From: Nostoc sp. ATCC 53789
Lineage (GTDB): Bacteria; Cyanobacteriota; Cyanobacteriia; Cyanobacteriales; Nostocaceae
DNA length: 64,000 nucleotides
NCBI RefSeq assembly: GCF_009873495.1
Contig: NZ_CP046703.1
Span: 62,001 to 126,000, forward strand
Direction of reading: 5' to 3'
In this document: in pieces, positions 44,868-54,106 of the stretch
Position numbering within the stretch: position 1 is the first letter of the stretch
Layout: each line of letters starts with the position of its first letter
The notes under the pieces: generated by a model
The model's input: the letters and a program-made list of their open reading frames with translations, nothing else
What the model was told of the DNA's origin: nothing
Database searches by the model: none
Translations under genes and position numbers: made by a program

Positions 44868-45710
44868 ATGGTTAACCGTTTTACTTCCGTGAGTACTGCC
44901 CTCACCGTTAAGGTAGTTGGAATAATCTGCATTTTGTCCTTTTTTGTAGACTTTTTGATTTTATTGTTACCCTTTCAACCGACTGATCGGGTATGGCAAA
45001 TCAACTTGGCAACAGCGCTAGTTGATCGGGGGATTGTTCCTCTAGTGGGGCTGGGGCTGCTGTTTGCTGCCTATTGGATTGAAAACGCTGATGCAGGAAG
45101 CGATCGCCCCCAAGGGATCGATTTAAGATTTCCCGCCGTGATTCTCTCAAGTATTTTAGGGTTGATGTTCTTGCTGATTTTTCCCCTGCACCTCAATAAC
45201 GTCAATCAAGCTAAGACTCAAACACTCAATCGAATCACCCAAGAAGCAGATCAGGCAGAAGCTCAACTCAACACTCGCTTATCGCAATTGCAAGCACAAC
45301 TGAATACTGAGCAAGGAAAAGCCCAATTAGATCAACTGCGAACCCAAACCAAAGCTCAGTTTAGTGAAATCCTCAAAGACGATCAAAAATATAAGCAAGC
45401 GCTTGAAAGCTCTCAAATTCCCCCAAATATCAAAGAGTTACTGAAGAAGGCTAAAACAGATCCCCAAGCGCTTGACAAAGCTATCGAACAACAAACAGAT
45501 ATTCAGACACTGCGAACTCAACAACTGAGCCAAGTTCGCCAGCGCAGAGAAGAAGCAGAACAACAAGCTAAAGATACTGCTTGGAAGTCTGGGCTGCGGA
45601 TTGGGATTAGCAGTTTGTTGTTATCCATTGGTTACATTATCATCGGCTGGACGGGCTTAAAAGGTATGGGTGCTGTACAAGGTGGTAAACCTAGAGCTAC
45701 CGCCCGTTAA
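44868..45710 (+). CDS. hpsJ: HpsJ, membrane coiled-coil protein
   Basis: 280 residues with two N-terminal helices (about 10-36 and 52-70), a third helix (about 83-105), a long Gln/Ala-rich coiled coil (about 112-240) and a final helix (about 245-265). The opening TALTVKVVGIICILSFFVDFLILLLPF is characteristic of HpsJ family proteins. Likely an inner-membrane scaffold of the hormogonium polysaccharide apparatus; biochemical role unknown. Downstream is an 11-base perfect inverted repeat before hpsK. Confidence 0.82.
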   Translation: MVNRFTSVSTALTVKVVGIICILSFFVDFLILLLPFQPTDRVWQINLATALVDRGIVPLVGLGLLFAAYWIENADAGSDRPQGIDLRFPAVILSSILGLMFLLIFPLHLNNVNQAKTQTLNRITQEADQAEAQLNTRLSQLQAQLNTEQGKAQLDQLRTQTKAQFSEILKDDQKYKQALESSQIPPNIKELLKKAKTDPQALDKAIEQQTDIQTLRTQQLSQVRQRREEAEQQAKDTAWKSGLRIGISSLLLSIGYIIIGWTGLKGMGAVQGGKPRATAR

Positions 45711-45720
45711 TCCACTATTG

Positions 45721-45779
45721 GCATGGCAGTAAGACTTATACAAAAATTATTCGGTTTATACTGCCATGCGCCTAATAGC
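45721..45779 (+). terminator. Inverted repeat between hpsJ and hpsK
   Basis: GCATGGCAGTA (45721-45731) and TACTGCCATGC (45769-45779) are perfect 11-base arms with a 37-base loop, about 10 bases after the hpsJ stop. No U-run; could be an attenuator, mRNA stabiliser or dispersed repeat. Confidence 0.5.
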
Positions 45780-45834
45780 TAACAACAATAAAAATACAAT
45801 TATCACTGAGTAAAATCACTATAAAACTTGAGTA

Positions 45835-46743
45835 ATGTTCTCAATTTACATACTGACATATAACGAAGAACTAGATATTGCTGCTTGTATCGAATCAGCG
45901 ATGCTATCGAATGACATTATTGTTGTGGATTCATGCAGTAGCGATCGCACTGTGGAAATTGCCAGTAGCTATCCCATCCGTGTTGTCCAGCACGCTTTTG
46001 AAAGCCACGGCCGCCAACGCACCTGGATGTTAGAGTCTATCCCCCCAAAGCACGAATGGGTTTATATTCTCGAAGCTGATGAGCGGATGACACCAGAACT
46101 GTTCGCCGAATGCGAAAAGGTAAGTCAGAATCTTGATTACATCGGTTACTACGTGGCTGAACGTGTCATGTTCATGAATCGTTGGATTCGTTACAGCACA
46201 CAGTATCCCCGTTACCAAATGCGTCTCTTCCGCCACGGAAAGGTGTGGTTTACAGACTACGGTCATACTGAGCGGGAAGTGTGTGAAGGTGCAACCAGCT
46301 TTTTAAAAGAAACATACCCTCACTACACTTGTAGCAAAGGTTTGAGCCGTTGGATTGATAAGCATAACCGTTATTCTACAGATGAAGCTCAAGAAACGCT
46401 GTATCAGTTAGAACAAGGAAAGGTCAACTGGCAAGATTTATTCTTTGGTAAATCGGAAGTCGAAAAACGCCGCGCCTTGAAAGATTTGTCTTTGCGTTTA
46501 CCTGCGAGACCGTTGCTACGCTTTCTATATATGTATTTTATATTAGGTGGCTGTTTAGATGGACACGCTGGACTTGCTTGGTGTACATTGCAGGCATTTT
46601 ACGAATACTTGATTTTGCTCAAAGTTTGGGAAATGAAGTATCTACCAAAACCTAATTTAGAGGTAACAGCAATTCTGGCACAAGAGAGTCCACAACAGTT
46701 ACAGTGTGCGGATTCGGAAACTACACAGGCTGATGTGGCGTAA
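45835..46743 (+). CDS. hpsK: HpsK, GT2 glycosyltransferase (WaaE/KdtX-like)
   Basis: 302 residues. Begins FSIYILTYNEELDIAACIESA, with DSCSSDRTVEIA and the metal motif VYILEADERMTPEL (about 70-84). RLFRHGKVWFTDYGHTER is the acceptor loop typical of WaaE-like GT2 enzymes; the end has amphipathic helices RPLLRFLYMYFILGG. Last gene of the hps locus. It probably adds a side sugar to hormogonium polysaccharide; the exact linkage is not visible. Confidence 0.82.
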   Translation: MFSIYILTYNEELDIAACIESAMLSNDIIVVDSCSSDRTVEIASSYPIRVVQHAFESHGRQRTWMLESIPPKHEWVYILEADERMTPELFAECEKVSQNLDYIGYYVAERVMFMNRWIRYSTQYPRYQMRLFRHGKVWFTDYGHTEREVCEGATSFLKETYPHYTCSKGLSRWIDKHNRYSTDEAQETLYQLEQGKVNWQDLFFGKSEVEKRRALKDLSLRLPARPLLRFLYMYFILGGCLDGHAGLAWCTLQAFYEYLILLKVWEMKYLPKPNLEVTAILAQESPQQLQCADSETTQADVA

Positions 46744-47259
46744 AGGGAATTGGAGATTAGAAGGATTCTCAGTCAAATCAACAAGTAGCGATCGCAAAAT
46801 CAGAATTCAGAAATAGGGTAGCATAGCTAGCTGTGGTACCCTACTGCGCTTTAAATTTAAACAAAACCACCATATTAAATTAATATTTATAACAGACCAT
46901 TTTCATAAAAACCGCTCCCGTTCAAACGTGAGTGACTGACCATATAAAATAACTCCTCAGTTTACCTGGTGGTACTTTCAGAATCAAAAGCAGCTTTTGA
47001 TTGAGCGCGATAGATTAGTAATACCTTATGACTTGCAACAATCATTTACAAGTCTTACAAGGAAAGGTGACATTTTCTGAGAACAACCAGCCGCCATCTG
47101 ATTGGTTGATATCTATGTCTATGCTTGTAGGAGAATAGCTGATTTACAGCAACAAATACGTATTGTTGCTGTAGTAGCCAAACTGCTAGCGTTTTGGAGA
47201 GTTACTTGCGGCAGAAGTTGCTTCAAGTAAAGCCTTTGCTATTTGACGAATTTGCTGGT
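46744..47259. other. Gap after hps locus with hairpin
   Basis: 516 bases without a supported gene. TAGGGTA (46814-46820) and TACCCTA (46837-46843) flank an AGCTAGCT core, forming a hairpin that may end hpsK transcription. The last 66 bases are an open extension of the next gene that I judge non-coding. Confidence 0.5.
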
Positions 47260-48024
47260 ATGGATACCAATAACAAAAGTTCCTCTAGCTTAAAACAGGA
47301 GAATCAGGGCTTGGTAATCGATCGCCTAAAACAGGACTTAAAAAACGACCTGATTGCTGGTTTGTTGGTAGTAATTCCCCTCGCAACCACTATCTGGCTG
47401 ACAATTACCATTGCTAATTGGGTAATCAACTTCCTCACCCAAATTCCCAAACAACTGAATCCTTTTGATGGGTTAAACCCAATTCTAGTAAATTTACTGA
47501 ATTTATTAGTAGGATTGGCTGTGCCACTACTGTGTATTTTATTGATGGGCTTAATGGCTCGCAATATTGCTGGACGGTGGTTGTTAGATTTTGGTGAGCG
47601 ATTATTACAGGCAATTCCCTTAGCTGGGCAGGTATACAAAACTCTCAAACAGCTTTTAGAAACAATACTAAAAGATTCTAATGGTAAATTTCGCCGGGTA
47701 ATTTTGGTAGAGTATCCCCGCCGAGGAATTTGGGCGATCGCCTTTGTCACTGGTGCAATCAGCAGTGATATCCAAGCCCAGATGTCCCGCCCCGTCCTAA
47801 GTGTTTTTATCCCCACCACCCCAAATCCAACTACCGGATGGTACGCAGTCGTTCCTGAAGACGAGGTGGTGAACCTCTCCATGTCTATTGAAGACGCTTT
47901 TAAAATAGTCGTATCAGGTGGCATTGTCGCCCCTAATACGCCCTTGATTTTCCCTCAAGAATCTACAGTGGAAGTGAAACACGACGAAATCAAGCGGCAG
48001 ATTATTCCCGTTGAAGAAATTTAA
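47260..48024 (+). CDS. DUF502 family membrane protein
   Basis: About 254 residues with two strong helices (LIAGLLVVIPLATTIWLTI, about 29-50, and ILVNLLNLLVGLAVPLLCILL, about 72-98) and a soluble C-terminal domain with FRRVILVEYPRRGIWAIAFVTG and VFIPTTPNPTTGWYAVVP, typical of DUF502. A plant homologue is COV (continuous vascular ring), of unknown biochemistry. I chose ATG 47260 (MDTNNKSSSS) over TTG 47194. The nusB gene follows 122 bases downstream in the same direction. Confidence 0.82.
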   Translation: MDTNNKSSSSLKQENQGLVIDRLKQDLKNDLIAGLLVVIPLATTIWLTITIANWVINFLTQIPKQLNPFDGLNPILVNLLNLLVGLAVPLLCILLMGLMARNIAGRWLLDFGERLLQAIPLAGQVYKTLKQLLETILKDSNGKFRRVILVEYPRRGIWAIAFVTGAISSDIQAQMSRPVLSVFIPTTPNPTTGWYAVVPEDEVVNLSMSIEDAFKIVVSGGIVAPNTPLIFPQESTVEVKHDEIKRQIIPVEEI

Positions 48025-48146
48025 AATCAATCTGGCAAAGTCACAAGCAAATGCGTAATCTTGTTGTTTGACTGTGCCAAAATTGATAAACTTGTAAGTT
48101 TGCCCAGCCTAGTTACTCAGTTCTCGCACAATCACCCCTGACTTTT

Positions 48147-48788
48147 ATGCAACCTCGTAAACCCCAGCAAATTGCTCGTGAATTGGCGCTTTTAAGCCTT
48201 AGCCAATTGCCAGTCAACCCAAAAAAATTAGATACACTACTAGACGATCAGCTAGTATCCAAATTGGTGCTAGGAGCAGTACGCACCCTGACCTCAGAAG
48301 TGCAAGATACCCTCAATAATGCCGCAGGTGAACTGCAACGCAGTAACGATCGCCTTTTGAGTAGCCAAACTCGTGCTTCCGACCTCAATTCTGCCAGAAC
48401 AATGCTTCAAGAAGCGATCGCCTGCACCCAGACAGCAATCAATCAATTGGGTACGGCAGTTGATTTCCCCGAATTGATTCAACTAGCTAATCAGGATAAA
48501 GGAGTCCGTAATTACGCTAAAGAGCTTGTGATTACTGTCAATGAAAATCGACACATTATAGATGAACTCCTTTCTACTGCCTTAGTGGATTGGCAAGTAA
48601 CTCGTCTCGCCCAACTTGACCGCGATATCCTGCAAATCGCTGTGGCAGAAATGAAATTCTTAGGAGTTCCAGATAGTATCGCCATCAATGAAGCTGTGGA
48701 GCTAGCCAAACGCTACAGTGGAGACGACGGTCATCGATTTATTAATGGTGTTTTGCGCCGAGTCACTGAGCAGAAAAAAACAGCATAG
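48147..48788 (+). CDS. nusB: NusB transcription antitermination factor
   Basis: RNA-binding factor that, with NusE (S10), antiterminates rRNA transcription. It is 213 residues long, against about 140 in E. coli; the extra residues form a charged insertion (about 60-100). Motifs: [18 protein letters not shown] at the start and, at the end, [48 protein letters not shown], which is the NusB signature. It lies upstream of ftsY on the same strand, a usual cyanobacterial arrangement. Confidence 0.93.
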   Translation: MQPRKPQQIARELALLSLSQLPVNPKKLDTLLDDQLVSKLVLGAVRTLTSEVQDTLNNAAGELQRSNDRLLSSQTRASDLNSARTMLQEAIACTQTAINQLGTAVDFPELIQLANQDKGVRNYAKELVITVNENRHIIDELLSTALVDWQVTRLAQLDRDILQIAVAEMKFLGVPDSIAINEAVELAKRYSGDDGHRFINGVLRRVTEQKKTA

Positions 48789-48825
48789 TAACACTGCCTA
48801 ATTCATATACTGCTATGGAGAAAAG

Positions 48826-48944
48826 TCTGTAGCCGCTTCTGCGGCTTCCTCCGAGCGAAACTTTTACCTTGGCGCTAGCTCTCCTTTGGAAGAAGGGGAG
48901 ACGCTGCGCGAACCAAAGGAAACTAATTCTCCTCAAACTAGCTA
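48826..48944. repeat. Hairpin and dispersed repeat between nusB and ftsY
   Basis: AGCCGC, a four-base loop and GCGGCT at about 48832-48847 form a small terminator-like stem after nusB. It is followed by CTCTCCTTTGGAAGAAGGGGAGACGCTGCGCGAACC (in part), a Nostoc repeat of the GAGACGCTGCGCGAAC family, partly palindromic with CCAAAGGAAACTAATTCTCC. Confidence 0.55.
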
Positions 48945-49048
48945 TGAAAGGTGAGGATAACCGGGAAGTTTTCACCCTAAGAAAAAGTGCAAAGTTAAAT
49001 TAAACTCATAACTTATAACTTATAACTCATATAACTAATACTGCTGCA

Positions 49049-50692
49049 ATGGTTTTTAATTGGTTCCGCCGTCAATATAACGATTCCTCTGAGACTCCCT
49101 CTGATAAAAAACAGGAAGAAACTACTCCTGCACAAGAACCCCAACCAGAGCCAGCCGAAACCTCAGCTGCTGAAACTGCACCAGACACAACGGCAGACTT
49201 GTTGGCGTTTGCTAAAGCTGCTTACAAAAATATTCAGCAAAAACAACAGGTTGAGGTAGTAGAAACCCCGCCTGATTCAGAAAATGCCTTAGCAGAACCT
49301 GAAACTGTAGAAACGGCAATTGCGGAAATCACTGAATCAGAACTAACTGAGGAACCTGTTAGTTCAACCCTAGAAACAGCACAGCTAGAAATTATCCAAA
49401 CTGCTACTGAAGAAGAAAATACAGAAGATTCCTCAGTAATTGTAATTGCTGAAGATCCCGATGTCGAAAGCCCAGAAATAACGGCAAATGAAGTTGAGCA
49501 AACCCCCACGCCAGAGGCAACTCAGCCAACAGCACCAGCTAATTTATCCTTCTTAGAACGGGCGGCGGCAGAACGGCAAGCAAAACTGGATCAACTAATA
49601 GCCACCGCCATTGAAGTTCCAGAACCGGAGGTATTACAGCCAGTAGCTGCAACCTCAGAGATAGGAGAGGAAATTCCCGGACTGGTATTTGATGATGGGT
49701 TTGTTTGGTCAGCGAAAGTTTTAGCAGCTCAAGGTAGAAATCCAGAAGACGTTTCTATTGAAGAAATAACCTGGCTGAAAAAGCTCCGGCAAGGGTTAGA
49801 CAAAACTCGCCGGAGTATTCTCAACCAACTGAAGGCGATCGTTGGTCAAGGGCCGCTTAACCAAGCTGCTGTGACGGAAATTGAAGCATTACTCCTGCAA
49901 GCTGATGTGGGTGTAGAGGCGACAGACTTTATTATCAATGCGCTACAGACAAAACTTCGAGAAGAAGTTACTGCACCGGAAGAAGCGATCGCTTATCTGA
50001 AAAAAATTCTTCGGGATATGCTGGATGCACCAAGCATTGCATCCCACAAAACTAGCTTTACCCCAGAAAAAGAAACTTTGAACATTTGGTTAATCACTGG
50101 GGTGAATGGTGCCGGAAAAACCACCACCATTGGCAAAATTGCCCATTTAGGACAAAAATCTGGCTATAAATGCTTGATTGGGGCAGCAGACACCTTCCGC
50201 GCCGCCGCCGTCGAACAGGTGAAAGTTTGGGGTAGTAGAAGTGGTGTAGAAGTAATTGCCAATCCTGGAAAAAATACAGATCCGGCAGCAGTTGTATTTG
50301 ATGCGATCGCAGCTGCCCAATCACGGCAAACAGAATTACTTCTGGTAGACACTGCTGGGCGACTACAAAATAAGAAAAACTTAATGGACGAACTCGGCAA
50401 AATCCGGCGAATTATCGACAAAAAAGCTCCAAATGCCAAAGTAGAATCGCTGTTGGTTCTAGATGCTACTTTAGGTCAAAATGGACTACGACAAGCCGAA
50501 GTTTTCTCCCAAGCGGCCCAACTGAGTGGCGTTGTCTTAACAAAACTAGATGGCACTGCTAAAGGCGGCGTTGCCCTTGCCGTTGTGAAACAGCTAGGTT
50601 TACCGATTCGCTTTATTGGTGCTGGCGAAGGAATTGAAGACTTACGACCCTTTTCGAGCTATGAGTTTGTCGAAGCTCTCTTAAGTAGCTAA
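49049..50692 (+). CDS. ftsY: FtsY, signal recognition particle receptor
   Basis: SRP-receptor GTPase that docks ribosome-SRP complexes at the membrane. The 547 residues comprise a long acidic A domain (about 1-200, rich in Glu, Thr and Pro) and a C-terminal NG domain. Visible G motifs: GVNGAGKTTTIGKIA (about 350-364), GAADTFRAAAVEQVKVW, DTAGRLQNKKNLMDEL and TKLDGTAKGG. The acidic region is far longer than in E. coli; typical for cyanobacteria. Terminus FSSYEFVEALL is the family end. Confidence 0.96.
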   Translation: MVFNWFRRQYNDSSETPSDKKQEETTPAQEPQPEPAETSAAETAPDTTADLLAFAKAAYKNIQQKQQVEVVETPPDSENALAEPETVETAIAEITESELTEEPVSSTLETAQLEIIQTATEEENTEDSSVIVIAEDPDVESPEITANEVEQTPTPEATQPTAPANLSFLERAAAERQAKLDQLIATAIEVPEPEVLQPVAATSEIGEEIPGLVFDDGFVWSAKVLAAQGRNPEDVSIEEITWLKKLRQGLDKTRRSILNQLKAIVGQGPLNQAAVTEIEALLLQADVGVEATDFIINALQTKLREEVTAPEEAIAYLKKILRDMLDAPSIASHKTSFTPEKETLNIWLITGVNGAGKTTTIGKIAHLGQKSGYKCLIGAADTFRAAAVEQVKVWGSRSGVEVIANPGKNTDPAAVVFDAIAAAQSRQTELLLVDTAGRLQNKKNLMDELGKIRRIIDKKAPNAKVESLLVLDATLGQNGLRQAEVFSQAAQLSGVVLTKLDGTAKGGVALAVVKQLGLPIRFIGAGEGIEDLRPFSSYEFVEALLSS

Positions 50693-52137
50693 TAGAAAAA
50701 TTGGGAGTTAAAAATTTTTCTTGACAAACTGAGAAATTTAGGGATAACTGAATCTGGTATTATCACTTGAACTAACTAAAAACAGTTAAAATCCTAAAAT
50801 CATAAATTTGTCACAATAAATGGGTGACTTTTGCTAAAATCTCAAGCTAATGAACTTTTTCACCCCTTTAAGGGCTTTTTAAGTGGAGTAGCAAGACATT
50901 TAGTTGCTACACACAAAAGCCCGTAAACTTACATTTTGTAGAAACTTAAAGGGTAGACAAGATACTCACCCCCACAAATACAACTATTGTGGTGTGGGAT
51001 GGACAGCAGTCTGAGGGGTGAGTAGTACATTAGAAAGCCAATGCAGGTGAGTCAAAGACTGTGGTCTTTTCCCTCCGCAGTTAACTCATATTGGCTATGG
51101 CAACTTGTACTGCTGTCAAAGAAGCAAGCTAAAGCTATGCGTAGCATCACCAACAGGCGAAGCGACTGCATTAGCAAGTCGGGAGAACTGCACGCTGCAC
51201 GTAACTTACTTAAAAGTTAGATTACTAGCGTCAGCTGTTTGCCCAATGTTTGCCAAAAAGACGGCTTCCAACCATCAGAAATTCGGAAAATCGTCCACTG
51301 TGGACTCAAAAAGCAAATTAGTGTAAGTAAGCTGTTTCAACACTCCCAGGTGTATTTTCAGCTCCTACTTGCGAAAGAATCTACAAATATTTTTGTAGTA
51401 AATCGAGAGATTTGAATTCTGATGATCAAACGACAACATTGTTTCTGGCTTTTGACTTAAAGTTTTGGGAGGAGATTTTTTCTATATTTAGTATCATCCT
51501 TGGCGATTATCACAGTAATTATGGTATACAGATTAAGTATTTAAAGACTTATTTACATATTCTCAGCTTTAGGAATGAATGTAAGTATGTTTTTACCAAA
51601 CTAAGCTCACTTTGAGCGCTTATGGAGGTTTTTGCTCAAAAGACTTCTAATTTCCTAGTTTTATATACCCAAATAATTACTCTGAAAGCGTTATAAATTA
51701 TTCTTTGAATAAAGTATTTTTCTGACTTTAGAGATATGCTTTGGGAATTAAGTTATGAAAAAAGGAAAAGATTTCTGAACTATCACCAAAACCATAGCGC
51801 TTCTCGTTTTGATGCAATACACTTTGATCTTTCTTTGAAAAGGCTACGGTGTAGACACATCTCTCCATAAGGCTCGGTGTTAGGTCTATATTCAATAGAA
51901 TTTAGAACCGCTATAGTAATTTTTACGGGTTGGATTTTGACTAAAAATACATGATTTTAAATGACTAAGATTCCATCAAAAATATAATAAGCAAATAAAA
52001 TACTGATAAAAGTTGCCTGTTACGTCTTTATACTCTTGCTAAAGTGACAAGTCTTGTCTAATTATGGTTTAGCAATACGAAAGCCAAAAAGCTTACAAGT
52101 AATCTAAAATCTGCCAATATAAAGTGCAATAATACCT
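50693..52137. other. 1.4-kb gap with three consecutive hairpins
   Basis: No convincing protein gene. The left part (50872-51096) holds three strong hairpins described separately. About 51130-51195 looks like degenerate Nostoc repeat (AGCTATGCGTAGCATC and GGCGAAGCGACTGCAT). From 51400 to 52137 it is AT-rich, presumably the promoter of the phosphatase gene. Two small open frames (51105-51326 and 51412-51615) have no coding character. Confidence 0.55.
50872..51096 (+). ncRNA. Candidate structured RNA, three hairpins in tandem
   Basis: Hairpin 1: GGGCTTTT (50872-50879) with AAAAGCCC (50915-50922), inside GTG/CAC and GTAGCAA (50888-50894) with TTGCTAC (50904-50910). Hairpin 2: TACTCACCCC (50963-50972) with GGGGTGAGTA (51015-51024), with an inner CCACAA/TTGTGG stem. 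Hairpin 3: AGCCAAT (51036-51042) with ATTGGCT (51090-51096), inside TGAGT/ACTCA and AAAGAC (51054-51059) with GTCTTT (51064-51069). The strand is undetermined. I cannot match it to a known RNA family; not a recognised tRNA, tmRNA or SRP RNA. Confidence 0.45.
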
Positions 52138-53529
52138 GTGCCTGTGTCTCAACTGCCCTCTCAACCCACTGACAACAATAGTAGTGCCGCGACGGATGTC
52201 ACCCCAGTCGTGGCACTCAAAGAACTCGTGGCAAGGTTGCACCGGGAACAGAACAAAATTCAAGATTTGCTCAGTTCTTTAGGATTTGCCCTGAGAAGTT
52301 TCAATAATTTGAATCAGTTTTTGGAACTGATTCCGCTAATGGCAACAAGAGTGACAGATGCAGACGGCAGCGCCCTGTTTCTCTACAAACCTAATGGTCA
52401 AGTCAGGTTAGAACAGTTACATTGGCAAGATAGTGGACAGCGTAAAAATATCCGCAAAGCGCTAGAAATAGCCAGCAGTCAAATCACACTTTTGCCAAAT
52501 ACTGCCCCTCTAGCGAATGCGACGGGGATTTTGGATGACCAAATGCATCGCTATTTGGGGCCAGAGGTACAAATCTTTGGTACGGCGATTCTGGTAAAGC
52601 ATACAGAAAGGGGATGGCTCTATGTATTGAGCCGCGATCCAGAATATAGTTGGACAGAAACTAGGCAAAAGTTAGTTAGGTTAGTGGCAGATCAAACAGC
52701 AGTAGCGATCGAAAACGATGAACTAGCTGTAGAACTTAGAAAAAAAGAACGCTTAGACCAAGAACTAGAAATTGGTGCAGAAATTCAACGGCGACTTCTA
52801 CCACGTCAATGTCCCACAATCCCTGGTGCAGTCCTAGCTGCCCGTTGTAAGCCTGCAAATCGTGTTGGCGGTGACTACTACGACTTTATTGCTACCAATC
52901 AGAATAAAATTCGGTCTAAGACTAAAGGCGACACCGAGACTGGTCGCTGGGGTTTGGTTATTGGAGATGTCATGGGCAAAGGTGTCCCTGCTGGTCTGAT
53001 TATGACGATGATGCGAGGAATGCTAAGGGGAGAAGTGCTACATGGGAATTCCCCAGCAAAAATTCTGCAAAACTTAAATAGAGTGATGTATGCGGATTTG
53101 GAAAATTCTCACCGTTTTGTAACACTGTTTTATTCAGAATATAATCCTCACAGTCGAATTTTGTCTTATAGCAATGCGGCACACAATCCTCCCTTGTGGT
53201 GGCACGCAGCCACGAAAACTGTCAGCCGTTTAGATACTCTAGGAATGCTAATCGGTTTGGATGCTAACAGCCAATATGAAGATGCTCAGGTACAGTTAGA
53301 GCCTGGGGATACCATTATTTACTATACAGATGGCTTGACCGATGCGGCGGCGGCTGGTGGCGATCGCTTCGATGAAGATAACTTTGTCGCTGGCTTCAAT
53401 ACGGCTTGCAAGTACTGTAATGGGCCAGAGGAGATTGTGGACTATTTATTTGACCAAGTTCAGCAATTCATTGGTGATGATAAGCAAAACACTGATGACA
53501 TGACACTAGTTGTTCTGCAAATTTTATAG
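52138..53529 (+). CDS. RsbU-type PP2C phosphatase with GAF domain
   Basis: Signalling phosphatase of 463 residues, starting at GTG 52138. A GAF-like sensor (about 40-200) is followed by a short coiled linker (ELRKKERLDQELEIGAEIQRRLLP) and a SpoIIE/RsbU PP2C domain (about 220-463). Catalytic metal residues are in RVGGDYYDF (about 244-252), GDVMGKGVPAGL (about 275-286), YTDGLTDAAAAGGDRF and DDMTLVVLQIL. Such enzymes dephosphorylate anti-sigma-antagonist proteins. No partner kinase is adjacent, so its target is unknown. Confidence 0.85.
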   Translation: MPVSQLPSQPTDNNSSAATDVTPVVALKELVARLHREQNKIQDLLSSLGFALRSFNNLNQFLELIPLMATRVTDADGSALFLYKPNGQVRLEQLHWQDSGQRKNIRKALEIASSQITLLPNTAPLANATGILDDQMHRYLGPEVQIFGTAILVKHTERGWLYVLSRDPEYSWTETRQKLVRLVADQTAVAIENDELAVELRKKERLDQELEIGAEIQRRLLPRQCPTIPGAVLAARCKPANRVGGDYYDFIATNQNKIRSKTKGDTETGRWGLVIGDVMGKGVPAGLIMTMMRGMLRGEVLHGNSPAKILQNLNRVMYADLENSHRFVTLFYSEYNPHSRILSYSNAAHNPPLWWHAATKTVSRLDTLGMLIGLDANSQYEDAQVQLEPGDTIIYYTDGLTDAAAAGGDRFDEDNFVAGFNTACKYCNGPEEIVDYLFDQVQQFIGDDKQNTDDMTLVVLQIL

Positions 53530-54106
53530 TCATTAACCATTTTTCCTGTTCAAGCCATGAATAAATACTTAATCTTATGGCAACTGGTTATGACAACTGG
53601 ATATTTACCACGCCAAATTTAATTTTTAATTTATTTTTTCTTTAAATTTCCATAGCGATCGCTCAAATAATCGCAAATTAACCTTTTTTCAGGAATTGTT
53701 TGTATTTAGTCATTAGGATAATACATAAAAAATGATCCTTAGAATACATTTCTGTTGAAGCAAAAACTATATATTTTGCACATCTAGCACAGTAGGAAAC
53801 GTCAAGGGGGAGAGCAGGTAAAAGGTAAAATGTACAAGGTAAAAAGTAAATTTACTTCTTCATTTTTGCTTTTTTTATATCCTTGTCACGCAAGCATTTA
53901 GCCTGTTCCCCCTTGGCGTTTTAATTTTTCTTTTCTCCGCCGTAGCAAGTTCACAACAGTTACGACGGAGTTTTGCTTTCTTTGTTTCTTAGGTCTAAAC
54001 TTGGCCGTTTTCAACTTACTTGGTCTTTAAGTTATTAACCTTCATTTAATCATTTGTCAAGATATTTCTAAAAAGATTTTAGGTGAAAAATTCCGAATTA
54101 AAATAG
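53530..54106. other. Gap between phosphatase and ankyrin gene
   Basis: 577 AT-rich bases between convergent genes, with no gene. The main feature is the long inverted repeat at 53798-53920. Confidence 0.55.
53798..53920. repeat. 123-bp inverted repeat
   Basis: Left arm AACGTCAAGGGGGAGAGCAGG (in part, from 53798) and right arm CCTGTTCCCCCTTGGCGTT (ending 53920) pair with few mismatches. Inner arms ACAAGG (53834-53839) and CCTTGT (53880-53885) also pair. Between them are AGGTAAAA tandem copies, a known Nostoc spacer type. Possible bidirectional terminator for the flanking convergent genes. Confidence 0.65.

Noticed and set aside
47194-47259. N-terminal extension of the DUF502 protein from a TTG codon
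   Set aside because: No ribosome site and not typical of the family; ATG 47260 gives the expected polar N-terminus before the first helix.
47304-47924. 206-residue open frame on the minus strand
   Set aside because: Lies wholly opposite the DUF502 gene, whose protein has clear family motifs; it is a shadow frame.
51105-51326. 73-residue open frame downstream of the hairpin cluster
   Set aside because: It runs through degenerate repeat DNA, has odd composition and no ribosome site; no recognisable domain.
51412-51615. 67-residue open frame before the phosphatase gene
   Set aside because: AT-rich, no ribosome site, no similarity I recognise; treated as non-coding.
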